In this document: positions 36,590 through 49,139 of the stretch, one piece after another | How the letters are laid out: each line of letters opens with the position of its first letter | How positions within the stretch are numbered: position 1 is the stretch's first letter | The notes under the pieces: model-generated | Told to the model about the DNA's origin: nothing | What the model saw: the letters and a program-made list of their open reading frames with translations, nothing else | The model's database searches: none | NCBI GenBank assembly: GCA_039707655.1 | Contig: CM077673.1 | Span: forward strand, 268,130,288-268,194,287 | Source of the DNA: Elymus sibiricus | Lineage: Eukaryota > Streptophyta > Magnoliopsida > Poales > Poaceae | Reading direction: 5' to 3' | Length of the DNA: 64,000 nucleotides | Translations under genes and position numbers: made by a program

Positions 36590-38520
36590 CAAGTTCTATC
36601 TTCCTCCCACTCAATTCTTTCGAGAGAAACTCTTTCTCGAGAAAGGACCCGTTTCAGCAACAAACACTTTGTGCTTGGATCTAAGATAGAAGGTTTGCCC
36701 AACTGTTACGTTAGGGTATTCTATGAAGATGCATTTGTCCGCTTTGGGTTCGAGCTCATTAGGTGAAAACCCTTTTTCACATAAGCGTCGCAGCCCCAAA
36801 CATTAAGAAATGACAGCTTAGGTTTCCGCCAAACCAAAATTCATACGGTGTCATCTCAACGGACTTAGATGGTGCCCCTTTTAAAGTGAATGTAGTTGTC
36901 TCTAATGCATAACCCCAAAACGTTAGTGGCAAATCGATAAGAGACATCATAGTTCGCACCATATCCAATAGAGCACGACTACGACGTTCGGACACACCAT
37001 CACACTATGGTGTTCCAGGTGGCGTGAGTTGTGAAACAACTTCCACATTGTCTTAAGTTGTATACCAAACTCGTAACTCAGATATTTACCTCCACGATTA
37101 TATCATAGACATTTTATCTTCTTGTCACGATGATCTCAAACTTCACTCTGATTTTGTTTGAACTTTTCAAATGTTTCAGACTTGTGTTTCATTAAGTAAA
37201 TATCCCCATATCTACTCAAATCATCAGTGAAGGTAAGAAAATAACGATATCCACCGCACGCTACAACACTCATTGGACCGAATACATCAACATGTATCAT
37301 TTCCAATAAGTCACTTGCCCGCTCCATCATACCGTAAAACGGGGTCTTAGTCATCTTGCTCATGAGGCATGGTCCGCATGTCTCAACCGATTCGCAATCG
37401 AATGAGTCCATATATCCATCAGCATGGAGTTTCTTCATGCGTTTTACACCAATATGACATTTAGCGGCAGTGCCACAAGTATGTGGTACTATCATTATTA
37501 ACTTTGTATCTTTTGGCATCAATATTATGAACATGTGTATCACTACGATCAAGATTCAATAAACCATTCTCATTGGGTGCAGGACCATTGAAGGTATTAT
37601 TCATGTAAACAGAATAACCATTATTCTCTAACTTAAATGAATAACTGTATTGCAATAAACATGATCTAATCATGTTCATGCTCAACACAAACACCAAATA
37701 ACATTTATTTAGGTTCATGACTAATCCCGAAGGTAGAGAGAGCATGCGATGGTGACCACATCAACCTTGGAAACACTTCCAACACTCATCGTCACCTCAC
37801 CCTTAGCTAGCCTCCTTTTATTCCATAGCTTTTATTTCGAGTTACTAACATTTAGCAACCGAACTGGTATCTAATACCCAGGTGCTACCTGATTACTAGT
37901 AAGGTACACATCAATAACACGTATATCAAATATACTTCTGTCGATGTTGCCAACCTTCTTATCTACCAAGTATCTAGGGTTGTTCCGCTTCAGCGACCGT
38001 TCTCCTCACAATAGAAGCACTTAGTCTCGGGTTTGGGTTCAACCTTGGGTTTCTTCACTGGAGCAGCAACTGGCTTGCCATCCATGAAGTTTCCCTCCTT
38101 GCCCTTGCCCTTCTCGAAACTAGTGGTTTGACTAACCATCAACACTTGATGCTCCTTCTTGATTTCTACCTTCGTGGTGTCAAACATCGCGAATAGCTCA
38201 GGGATCATTATTTCCATCCCTGGCATTTTATAGTTCATCACGAAGCTCTAGTAGCTTAGTGACAGTGACTTGGAGAACTATATCAATCACTATCTTATCT
38301 GGAAGTTCAACTCCCACTCGATTCAAGCGATTATAGCACCCAGACAATCTGAGCACATGCTCACCGATTGAGATATTCTCCTTCATCTTGCAGGCAAATA
38401 ATCTTGTTGGAGGTCTCATACCTCTCAACATGGGCACGAGCCTGAGATCCCAATTTCAGCTCTTAGAACATCTTATATGTTCCGTGACGTTCAAAACGTT
38501 TTGGAGCCTCAATTCTAAGC
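36590..38520 (-). pseudogene. Angela-like gag, protease and integrase, broken
   Basis: Reading leftwards: a gag remnant (ENISIGEHVLRLSGCYNRLN, about 38350), a zinc knuckle start (TKCFYCEENG near 38000), then after several stops the GAG-pre-integrase head (VKRMKKLHADGYMDSFDCES, CGPCLMSKM, 37445-37340). The integrase core follows (LLEMIHVDVFGPMSV and YFLTFTDDLSRYG, 37300-37200), and the connection region (LEPKADKCIFIEYP) ends at the Athila insertion. There are multiple frameshifts and stops. Its RT half is at 24950-26378. Confidence 0.8.
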
Positions 38521-40020
38521 CGTAATGCATGACGCACTGAACTATCAAGTAGTCATCAGAACGTGCCTGTTAGATGTTCATAACATGTACAGGCGATGCT
38601 TGAGGGGGTGGCGCACCGAGCGGTGCATTAAGGACATAAGCCTTCTGTGCAGCAATGAGGACAATCCTCAGATCACGGACCCAACCCGCATTATTGCTAC
38701 CATCATCTTTCAACTCTATTTCTCTAGGAACATATAAAAATTCAAGGGAGCTACAGCGCGAGCTAGTAATCTACAACATAATTTGCAAAGACATTTTGAC
38801 TATGTTCATGAGAATGAGTTTAGTTAATCATATTACTTAAAAACTCCCACTCAAATTGACATCCCTCTGGTCATTCGAGTGTCACATGATCCAAATCCAC
38901 CAACTCAAGTCCGATCATCACGTGAGTTGAGGTGGTTTCAATGGTGAACATCTTCATGTTGATCATACCTACTATATGACTCATGTTCGACCTTTCGGTC
39001 TCTTGTGTTCCGAGGCCATGTCTGTACATGCTAGGCTCGTCAAGTTTAACCCGAGTGTTCCGCACGTGCAACACTGGCTTGCACCCGTTGTATGCGAACG
39101 TAGAGTCTATCACACCCGATCATCACGTGGTGTCTCGAAACGACGAACTTTCGTAACGGTGCACACTCGGGGAGAACACAATTTATTTTGAAATTTAAGT
39201 GAGGGATCACCTTATAATGCTATCGTCGTCCTAAGCAAAATAAGATGCATAAAAGGATTAACATCACATGCAAATCATAAGTGACATGATATGGCCACGA
39301 ACTTGTGCTTTTGATCTCCATCTCCAAAGCACCGGCATGATCTCCATCGTCACCGGCATGACACCATGATCTCCATCATCTTGATTTCCATCAACGTGTC
39401 ACCATGAGGTTGTCGTGCCGACTGTTGCTTCCATGACTATTGCAAACTCATAGCGATAAAGTAAAGCAAAATGGCAAAAATAATTAAAGACAACCCTATG
39501 GCTCCTGCCGGTTGCCGTACTCATCGACATGCAAGTCGTGATATTCTATACAATACATGATCATCTCATACATCACATATATCTCATCATGTAATTGGCC
39601 ATATCACATCACAACATACCCTGCAAAAACAAGTTAGACGTCCTCTAATTGTTGTTGCAAGTTTTACGTGGCTGCTATGGGTATCTAGCAAGAACAATTC
39701 TTACCTACGCAAAAACAACAACGGTGATACAAAAATTGCTATTCAACCTTCTCAAGGACCGCCTTTGTCAAATCCGATCCGACTAATGTGGGAGAAACAG
39801 ACACCCGCCAGCCATCTTTATGCAAGGAAGTTACATGTCAGTTGATGGAACCGGTCTCTCGTGAGCGTACGAGTAATGTTGGTCCGGGCCGCTTCATCCC
39901 ACAATACCGCTGAATCAAGAAAAGACCAAGGGAGGAAGCAATCTGAATATCAACGCCCACAAACTTCTTTGTGTTCTACTCGAGATCTCATCTACACATA
40001 GACCTAGCTCATGATGCCAC
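38521..40020 (-). other. Angela-like 5' leader
   Basis: The 5' untranslated region and gag start between the 5' LTR and the recognisable gag. The PBS is at 40007-40019. No intact frame is seen. Confidence 0.6.
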
Positions 40021-41784
40021 TGTTGGGGAACGTTGCATGGGAAACAAAAAATTTCCTACGCACACGCAAGATCTATCCATGGTGATGAGCATCTACGAGA
40101 GGGAGAGTGGATCTACGTACCCTTGTAGATCGCTAAGCGGAAGCGTTAAGAAATGCGGTTGATGTAGTCAAACGTCTTCGCGATCTAAATCGCAAGTCGT
40201 CCCTCGATCCAATCACAATCTAGTGCCGAACGGACGGCACCTCCGCGTTCAACACACGTACAGCTTGATGACGCCTTCACCTCCTCGATCCAGTGAGCGA
40301 TGGTGAAGTAGTAGATGAGTTCCGGCAGCACGACGGCGTGGTGACGGTGGTGGTGAAGAACAATCTCTGCAGGGCTTCGCCAAGCACTACGGAAACTATG
40401 ACGTAGGATGAACTAGAGGGGCGGGGTTGCCGGCACACGGCTTGGGGATTTCTTGATGTGTTTTGGGTGCCAGCCCTACCCCTCTATTTATATGTTGAGC
40501 CCTGGGGTCGAAACTTGGAGAAAGAACCTCCTCAAAGTCGGTTTGGCCCGCAAGGCAAGAGTCCTCCTCAGACTCCAGGACCAGACGCCAGGGTCCTCGG
40601 CGTCTGGCCCCAGACGCCAGGCTTCCTGGCGTCTGGCCCCTGGCCTCCGCAAAACTCCTTTTGCACCTTCCTAAAGCCTCGTGGGCTTTACCCCTTGGCC
40701 CAAATAAAGTGTTCTCGTACCCGAACATTTCGGGAAACATTTGAAACCCCTTCCGGTGAATTCGGGAACCCTTCCGGAGACCAAACACTATTATCCCATA
40801 TATCAATCTTTACCTCCGGACTATGTCGGAGATCCTTGTCATGTCCGGGATCTCATCCGGGACTCCGAACAACCTTCGGTCACCAACATAACAACTCAAC
40901 TATACTTATATCATCACCAAACGTTAAGTGTGTAGACCCTGCGGGTTCGAGAAGTATGTAGACATGACCAAGACACCTCTACGGTCAATAACCAATAGCG
41001 GGACCTGGATGCCCATATTGTCTCCTACATATTCTACGAAGATCTTTATCGGTCGAACCTCTATGTCAAGGATTCAGTTAATCCCGTATGATGTTCCCTT
41101 TATTTATCGGTATGTTACTTGCCCAAGATTCGATCGTCGGTATCTCTATACCTAGTTCAATCTCGTTACCGGCAAGTCTCTTTACTCGTTCCGTAATACA
41201 AGATCCTGTGGCTAACTCTTTAGTCACTTTGCTTGCAAGGCTAATTTTGATGTTGTATTACCGAGTGGGCCCTGAGATACCTCTCCGTCACACGGAGTAA
41301 CAAATCCCAGTCTTGATCCATGCCCACTCAACAGACACCCTCGGAGATACCTGTAGAGCATCTTTATAGTCACCCAGTTACGTTGCGACGTTTGATACAC
41401 ACAAGGTATTCCTCCGGTGTCAGTGAGTTGCATGATCTCATGGTCATAGGAACAGATACTTGACATGCAGAAAACAATAGCAATAAACTGACACGATCAT
41501 ATGCTATGTTCATAGTTTGGGTCTTGTCCATCACATCATTCTCCTAATGATGTGATCCCATTATCAAATGACATCTCATGTCTATGGCTAGGAAACCTTG
41601 ACCATCTTTGATCAACGAGCTACTCCACTAGAGGCATACCAGGGACACAGTGTTGTCTATGTACACACACATGTATTTGAGTTTCCAATCAATACAATTA
41701 TAGCATGGATAATAAACGATTATCACGAACAAGGAAATATAATAATAACCAACTTATTATTGCCTCTAGGGCATATTTCCAACA
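40021..41784 (-). repeat. 5' LTR of the Angela-like element
   Basis: 1764 bp, partner of 23006-24769. It is followed by TSD CCAAG. Confidence 0.93.
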
Positions 41785-41897
41785 CCAAGATATGGAGGAC
41801 ATATAAGAAATGATTTCTTGTGAATGATATGTCTCCAAATAAGTTTAGAGTTTTCTCCCCTGTACACCAATTGTGACACCAATTGTCAAGGTTTTCC

Positions 41898-42410
41898 TCT
41901 CCCCCTGAATCATAATACGTAGATATTGAGAGTAGGTAGGGCTGAGAAAAATCTAAAGCATATGAGAATTAAATTTCAAATTCATTCTTCTCTCTTCTCC
42001 TTAAGAAGTGTTTGTGTGATAAGGGATCCTTGATATTTCTCCCCCTTTATATGATAAGATTACACTTCTTCTTTTCATGATCATCTCTCCCCCTGAAGCA
42101 TGAATGGTTAGATATTATTCCCTTTAGTATTGTGTCTCCCCCTTTGGTCTGAGTATAAGCTTTGAAGCTTTGATATTTCTCCCCCTTTGGCATTAATTTC
42201 CAAAAAGGTCACACAAGGGACAGACAAAAGGAATCATTGAATGGGAAGGGATCCTAGAGATATAGGGTCATTGAGAGTATTGAGACAAGGGTTCCTTGAA
42301 AACAGTTTTTCTCCCCCTTAAGATCAGAAAAACCTTTAAAATTTCTCCTGCTTTGACGTGGGGATCCTTGATTATTTGAGATTATATCTCTTGAAGTTTC
42401 TCCCCCTACA
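41898..42410 (-). repeat. Array of polypurine-tract copies in the Sirevirus-like element
   Basis: At least seven TCTCCCCCT units (minus strand AGGGGGAGA) occur near 41898, 42038, 42086, 42134, 42178, 42309 and 42399, plus a degenerate one near 42343. Four are followed by TTT. With the two by the LTR this makes nine or more. Multiple PPT copies are a published Sirevirus trait. A short palindrome cluster like that of the LTR follows at 42460-42570. Confidence 0.8.
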
Positions 42411-42632
42411 TCATTGGAATCATTGAGTTTATCATAAAACAGAGTAGACAAAGTGCATAGAGGTCGGTGGCTCCGAGGCAAAGGATTCGGTAGCACCGAT
42501 ATGTGTTTCTGTAGTAGGACTGCAATATCGGTAAGACCGAGAAATTTTGATCGGAGGCTCCGAGTTGGAAAACAGAAGCTTGGCAACTTTGTCAAATGCA
42601 ATTTTTCAGAATGTCTTAAAATTTGTCTCAAA

Positions 42633-42701
42633 GATTTGCAATGAATTTTCAGAAAGATTTGCAATGAATTTTCAGAAAGATTTGCAATGAATTTTCATCT
42701 A
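42633..42701. repeat. Three tandem copies of a 23-bp unit
   Basis: GATTTGCAATGAATTTTC followed by AGAAA repeats at 42633, 42656 and 42679 with no visible change. The near identity indicates recent slippage. The remaining 42702-43418 is spacer with no gene. Confidence 0.85.
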
Positions 42702-43418
42702 GGTTAGAGTTGAATGGAAATGTCAAAGAGCAACACAAGAAGGGTTCTCCATTCAATTCTTATGACTAGATGATGGGCGGTGACTAGGTCACCTATTTTA
42801 GAGTATATTGACTTAAGGAGTCAAGCAAGAATACTTGATCATAGGTCATACTCATTGTTAAGCTCAAAATGGGGTTACCATTTTTCGTTTAAGCATTTTA
42901 ATGTCTTCATATCACTTGAGTTGCTTTATCTCATGACTTGGAGTAAAGCTATATCAAGGATATGAGTACATACCTTTGAGTGATATTGTTGACATAGCTT
43001 GTAGGTGAACTTGATGAGGATGCTCGAAGTTGATGAAGTTCATCTTGAGTTGGGAGCAATCCTTTTTGTTTTCGTTCACTTTTCACCTACATAGGTTAGT
43101 CACGCAAGGAAGAACATGATATATCCAAAACACTTGATACCAATTGAGAGCAATTGTGATTACATCAAATATATGCCAAGGATATGTTGTGTAGTCTTCT
43201 TCCTTTCATCATCAAGGAGAGGTTGTGGATACTTGGTCATGACAAGATTGCTTAAAATATGAGTTGATGGCAATCTTGTGGAGTGTTATTCTTCCAAGTA
43301 CCTAGAAAAGGGTTAGATGCAAGACAAGGGAGCATAGAATTCCAAGTACATGATATTCATGATAATAGTAGCATGAATGGTTAAGAAATCTCGTCCCCTT
43401 GCTTGCATCCGAGTGAGC

Positions 43419-46400
43419 TTAGCTCAAGTTTGAAGCATCAATGATGTTCAACTCACTCCTCAAGTGACAAAACACTTTTTCATCAAGTGGCTTAGTAAAG
43501 ATGTCGGCCAATTGCTTGTTAGTACGAACATGCTTAAGATCAATGTCTCCTTTGGCAACATGATCACGAATGAAATGATGTCGAACTTGAATATGCTTGG
43601 CTCAAGAATGTTGCACGGGATTATGACCAATCTTAATAGCACTCTCATTGTCAAAAAGTAATGGAACATTTTTCACATGGATTCCATAATCCTTAAGCGT
43701 TTGTGTCATCCATAGTAATTGCGCACAACATGATCCGGCAGCAATATACTTAGCTTCGGCGGTAGATAGAGATACCGAGTTTTGTTTCTTGGAGGACCAA
43801 GACACAAGAGATCTACCAAGAAATTGACATGTACACGAGGTGGATTTTCTATCAACCTTTTCACCGGCATAGTCCGAGTCGGAGTAGCCAACAAGATTAA
43901 AAGAAGATCCCTTGGGATACCAAATGCCAAAGTTTGGTGTATGTATCAAGTATCTCACAATGCGTTTCACAGCCTTAAGATGACATTCTTTAGGTGCAGC
44001 TTGATATCGGGCACACATGCACAAACTAAGCATAATATCGGGACGGGAGGCACATAGATATAGCAATGAACCAATCATTGATCGATAAACCTTTTGATCA
44101 ACCGGTTCGTCCTCCTTAGTGAGATCAACGTGTCCACTAGTGGGCATAGGAGTTTTCATACCTTTGCACTCTTGCATGTTGAACTTTTTGATCAAGTCCT
44201 TGGTGTACTTGGTTAGAGAGATGAATGTACCTTCTCTCGTTTGCTTGATTTGTAGACCAAGGAAGAATTTCAGCTCACACATCATAGACATCTCATACTT
44301 CTCTGACATCAACCTTCCAAATTTCTCACTAAATTGTGGGTTAGTAGATCCAAATATAATATCATCCACATAAATTTGGCACACAAATAATTCACCATTA
44401 ACTCTCTTTGTGAATAAGGTTGCATCAATTTTACCAATTTCAAAACCTTTTTCAATAAGAAACTTCGTTAGGCATTTATACCAAGCACAAGGAGCTTGCT
44501 TAAGACCATATAAAGCTTTGCGAAGTTTGTAAACGTGGTTAGGTTTCTTAGGATTTACAAATCCGGGAGGTTGTTTAACATAGACTTCCTCCTCTATTTC
44601 TCCATTTAAAAAGGCACTTTTGATATCCATTTGGTAAAGAGTGATGTCATGGTGATTGGCATAAGCAAGAAGAATTCGAATGGCTTCTAGTCTAGCAACG
44701 GGGGCATAGGTCTCACCGTAGTCCATACCTTCGACTTGCGTGTATCCTTGGGCTACGAGACGAGCTTTGTTGCGTACAACTTGACCGTCTTCATCTTGCT
44801 TGTTCTGAAACACCCATTTCGTACCGATGATGTTTTGCTCGACCTTGGGCTTCTCCACGAGTGTCCACACTTTGTTCCTCTCGAAGTTGTGAAGCTCTTC
44901 ATGCATAGCGTTCACCCAATCCGCGTTTTCAAGAGCTTGTTCAACCTTCAAGGGTTCAATGCTAGAGATGAAAGAATAATGCTCACAAAAGTTAGCTAAG
45001 CGAGTTTTAGAGCGAGTGATCCTCCCTGTTTGTATATCACCAAAGATTTGGTTTAGGGGATGATTCTTGGTCACTTGTGCTCGAACTCGGGGTAGCTTTG
45101 GCTTGTTGGATGGTGGAGCTTCCTCTTCATCATCTCCTTCATCTTTGTTGTTGTCGAAGTGGTCATCTCCTTGAAGTGGTGGTGAAGGTGGTTGTGGTGG
45201 ATCTTCATCATGTACTTCCTCCTCCTCTTCATCTTGCCGAGTACCACTTGTGGATGCTTCCATGTCGTTTTGTCGGTAGCCTTGATGCGAAGTAGGATCT
45301 TCCACTTGGGTTGATGAAGTACTTTCCTTCACCTCCTTGGGACGGATTTTGCCGATGGGCAAGTCTTGGATAGCTTCCAAAGGATCCTTATCTCCTACAT
45401 CATTTGGCAATTCTTCGACTTGCGAACCATTAGATTCATCAAACTTCACATCTACCGTCTCTTCAACTTTTCGAGTGAAGTTGTTGTAGACACGGTAGGT
45501 GTGAGAGTTCGATCCGTAACCAAGTAGGAAACCTTCATGAGATTTAGGAGCAAATTTAGCACGACGATGTTTATCAAGAATGTAGCACTTAGAGCCGAAT
45601 ACCCGAAAGTATTCAACTTGGGGTTTGTTACTGGTGAGTAGCTCGTATGCCATTTTACCGAGAAGCTTGTGCAAGTAGAGTCGGTTTGTGGCATGACATG
45701 CTGTTTTCACGGCTTCTGCCCAAAAGTGTCTTGGCGTCTTGTATTCATCAAGCATCGTTCTTGCCATCTCAATGAGGGTTCAGTTCTTCCTCTCAACAAC
45801 TCCATTTTGTTGAGGTGTGTACGTAGCCGAGAACTCATGTGAAATACCCTCTTCGTCAAGAAAGGTATCCACATGGGTGTTCTTGAACTCCGATCCGTTA
45901 TCGCTTCGAACCTTCTTGATCTTCACTTCAAATTGATTTTGCGCTTTGCGTGCAAAGTTCTTGAAGATCTTTTGTACCTGCGACTTATCATCAAGAAAGA
46001 ATACCCACGTAAATCTGGAAAAATCATCAACTATAACTAGACCATAAGAGTTTCCACCGAGACTCTTGTAAGCATTGGTACCAAAAAGATCCATATGAAG
46101 TAACTCGAGTGGTCTCCTAGTGGTCATGATGTTTTTGACCGGATGACTTCCACCTACTTGCTTTCCTGCTTGACAAGCGCTACAAAGCCTATCTTTGTCA
46201 AAGATAACATCTTTAACACCAAGAATGTGGTCGCCCTTGATAAGCTTATCTAGATTGCGCATGCCTACATGTCCTAGCCTTCTATGCCATAGCCAACCTT
46301 TAGATGATTTTGCAAAGACACAAGTGCGAGGTTGGGCCTTTTTAGTGAAATCGACAATGTATAGATCACCTCTACGAATACCGGTAAAGACAATTTTATG

Positions 46401-47360
46401 ATTATCATGGCGAAACACTTGGCAATCTACTTTAGTAAATAGCACATTGAAACCAAAGTCCGCTAGTCTAGATACGGAAAGAAGATTGTAGCCAAGGGAT
46501 TCAATGAGCATGACATTTTGAATAGAGCTATCATGAGATATGGCCACCTTACGAAGGCCAATTACCTTACCCTTAGAGTTGTCTCCAAAGGTCACGTACC
46601 TCCAAGGTCCTTGATTAGGTGTGATCTCTTGAAACATATCTTTATCTCCAGTCATATGATCGGTGCATCCACTGTCGAGAATCCACTCTTTTCCACCGAA
46701 CATGTAATCTTTGAAGTTTGCCATGAGACTTAGGCACTTCATCGTCTTGGCACATTCGATGTCAAACAACTCATCCTCATCATAGTAGCCATGTTCTTCA
46801 TTGTCATCATTAGGTAGAATCTCCTCGTCATGAAAACCAAGAGACTCGTTAGAATTTCGACAAAGACAATGTTCAACCTTATGTATGTGAATGGCTTCTA
46901 CAACAATGTTGCTAATGGTAGTGACATCTCCTTTAGCACGCATAAGATCACGAAGCTCAAATAAGCATTTATCAAAGTTTGGATCACTAGGCTTCATTCC
47001 ATGAAAGGCAACAGTTTTATGAAGAATTTCATCAAGATTACTTAATGAATAATTTGGATATCGTTTCTCCAAATCATTCCACAAAGTATAAGCACATGCA
47101 AAATTCTTCAATTGAGTAAGCACAGATATTGGTAAACCTCTAACGATAAGATTGACAGTTCTAAGGTTACCAATCATGTCATTTTCCTCATTGTATGTGG
47201 GATGTAATTCATCAATGGGGAACACATAGGGATTTTCAATATGCTTTCTCAAATGGAATTTGTCAAATAGATCAATCATAGCATCTTTCCATTGACTATA
47301 GTATTCTCCATCAAGAATGGGCACTCTACAACTCAAACTCTCCAAACTAGGCATATCCAT
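43419..47360 (-). pseudogene. Sirevirus-like gag-pol polyprotein, one frame with two CGA-to-TGA-type stops
   Basis: ATG at 47360 opens a frame of 1313 codons to TAA at 43419-43421, broken only by TGA at 45780-45782 and at 43602-43604. The order is gag (LRKHIENPYVFP; LWNDLEKRYP; about 1-190), protease (WILDSGCTDHMTG, about 226-238), integrase head (WLWHRRLGHVGMRNL, about 350), integrase core (LLHMDLFG, RSDNGSEFKN, QQNGVVERKN, 410-526), RT ([22 protein letters not shown]) and RNase H ([27 protein letters not shown]). The second stop removes only the last 60 or so residues (ADIFTKPL motif). No gag zinc knuckle is present: the frame passes from gag helices to an acidic linker and protease. Most of the pol sequence looks conserved. 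Confidence 0.92.
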
Positions 47361-47400
47361 CTTCCTCCAAAGGTGATTAAACCAAGGTTATGGAGACCTT

Positions 47401-47412
47401 GCTCTGATACCA
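47401..47412 (-). other. Primer-binding site, initiator tRNA-Met
   Basis: The complement TGGTATCAGAGC is a perfect match to the common Copia primer site, two bases inside the 5' LTR. Confidence 0.9.
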
Positions 47413-47414
47413 AT

Positions 47415-48930
47415 TGTGGGATCACTAGAAGAGTATGTCTAGAGGGGGTGAATAGACTACTAGCACAAATTAAAATCTACACAATATCCAAAGTTAAGTG
47501 TTGGCAGATTTTAGCAATTATAGCAAGTCTAGCACACCCTACACATGCAAGTCATCAAGTATAGCAGCGGAAAGTAAAGACATTGCACATGGAAGTAAGG
47601 AGTTGAGATAGGGAGATCAAACGCATGAAGGACACAAAGATTTTTCCCGTAGTTCCAATAGGTGGTGCTATCGTACGTCCACGTTTATGGAGTCTTCAAC
47701 CCACGGAGGGTAACGGTCACGAGAGTCCACGGAGGGCTCTACCCACGGAGGGTTTCACGAAGAAGCAACCTTGACTATACCATGATGGCCTACGTCCACG
47801 GAGGACTAGCCTAACTCGGGGTAGATCTTCATGAAGTATGCGATCTCCTTGCCCTTACAAACTTCTTGGTTCACTCCACAACACGAAGTAGGAGGCTCCC
47901 AAGCGACACCTAACCAATCTAGGAGGCACCACCCTCCAAAAGGTAATAGGCTAGATAATGTCGATGAACTCCTTGCTCTTGTGCTTCAAGATGATAGACT
48001 CCTCAACGCTCAATCACTCTCTCACAAATTTGGCTTTGGTGGAAGAGATTGATTGGGTGGAAAGCAACTTGGGGAGGCTAGAGATCAAGATTCATATGGT
48101 TGGAATGGAATGGCTAGATCTCAACACATGAGTAGGTGGCTCTCTCTCAGAAAATCTGATGGGATAAGTGGGGATCTGTTCTCCGTGCTTCTCTTGCGAG
48201 TGAGTGGTGGTGGAGGGGTATATATAGGCATCTCCAAAAATCCAACCGTTACACCTAAAGTGACCAACTCGGTGACACCGATGTGTGAATCTCGGTGGTA
48301 CCGAGTTGCTCCAAAGGTAGCAACTTTTGAATCTCGGTGAGACCGATATAGAAATCTCGGCGGTACCGATCAGGTGTCCAACGGTCAGAATCCAAATCTC
48401 GATGACGCCGATCCAAAAACTCGGAGCTTTCGATTTTGTGAATCGAGGTAACAAAAAGTTGTTAAGCTGAACTCGGTGGCACCAAAGTGGGATCGGTTGC
48501 ACCGATGTGCTAGGGTTTGGCAGGGTTCTGGGAATCGGTGGGACCGAGTGGAAAAAGTTGGTTGCACCGATTTGCATGAATGGCTTAGACAGAATATGTG
48601 GGAGAGTTTGTGAGTGTTTTTGGTGACTATCACTTGTGCACGTGGAGCATCTTGTTCACCAACAGTACCTTACCCCCTTTTAATAGTATTGGCTTTTCCT
48701 ATGGACTCAAAGTGATTTCTCACAAAGTAAAATGTAGAGTCCTCTTGCTTGAAGCTTTGCCAATGCTATTCCTTCTCCTTCTTCTTCTTCTTGGGGATAC
48801 TCTCCACACTCCTTAGCCAACCTTCTCTGTGGACTTTATCTGAAATACACTAGTTGAAAGTATTAGTCCAAGAGACAATGTATGTTGTCATGAATTATCA
48901 AAACCACCAAGGGAGCATATTGTGCTTTCA
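47415..48930 (-). repeat. 5' LTR of the Sirevirus-like element
   Basis: Partner of 21067-22580, with palindrome array at 48262-48578. It is bounded by TSD AATAC (48931-48935). Confidence 0.92.
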
Positions 48931-49139
48931 AATACTTCAGGATGGTAATGATCGATGCAGGTGGGGTTTGGTTTTTCGAAAATTTATCGGCGTGGTGAAC
49001 GGCTTGGTGCTGCTCCAAGCTCTCGGCCTTGGTGAACACCTCACGGGCACAACTCCCTCGGCCGAGGGTACCGCATGAATTGTAACCAATCGATAATGGC
49101 AATTAGTTGCTAATCAATGGTCTGGGTTAATTAGTAGTA

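Larger units (their letters stand above)
23006..41784 (-). mobile_element. Angela/BARE/WIS-like Copia retrotransposon, interrupted
   Basis: LTRs 23006-24769 and 40021-41784 are both 1764 bp. Reversed, they begin TGTTGGAAATATGCCCTAGAG, as Angela/BARE-1/WIS LTRs do. The TSD CCAAG is perfect (23001-23005, 41785-41789). The PBS (complement TGGCATCATGAGC, 40007-40019) and PPT (24770-24782) are in place. The internal part, 24770-26378 plus 36590-40020, sums to about 5.0 kb, normal for the family. It sits inside the Sirevirus-like element. Confidence 0.93.
21067..48930 (-). mobile_element. Sirevirus-like Copia retrotransposon (Maximus-like), interrupted
   Basis: Its LTRs are 21067-22580 (1514 bp) and 47415-48930 (1516 bp), and the TSD is AATAC on both sides (21062-21066, 48931-48935). 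The PBS matches initiator tRNA-Met exactly, and the PPT is AAAAGGGGGAGAT. The Copia order gag-PR-INT-RT-RH lies on the minus strand. Repeated PPT copies and palindrome arrays in the LTRs are hallmarks described for Sireviruses, and the LTR resembles what I recall of Triticeae Maximus. By hand count the LTRs differ at about 2%. The element's own length without the nested insertions is about 9.1 kb. No envelope-like ORF is visible at 41790-43418. Confidence 0.88.

Noticed and set aside
40396..40961. Overlapping frames of 136 and 167 codons
   Set aside because: They lie within the Angela-like LTR, on both strands, with near copies at 23438-23947 in the partner LTR. They are not genes.
42633..42701. 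CRISPR-like short repeat
   Set aside because: The three 23-bp units are contiguous without spacers, in a plant retrotransposon.
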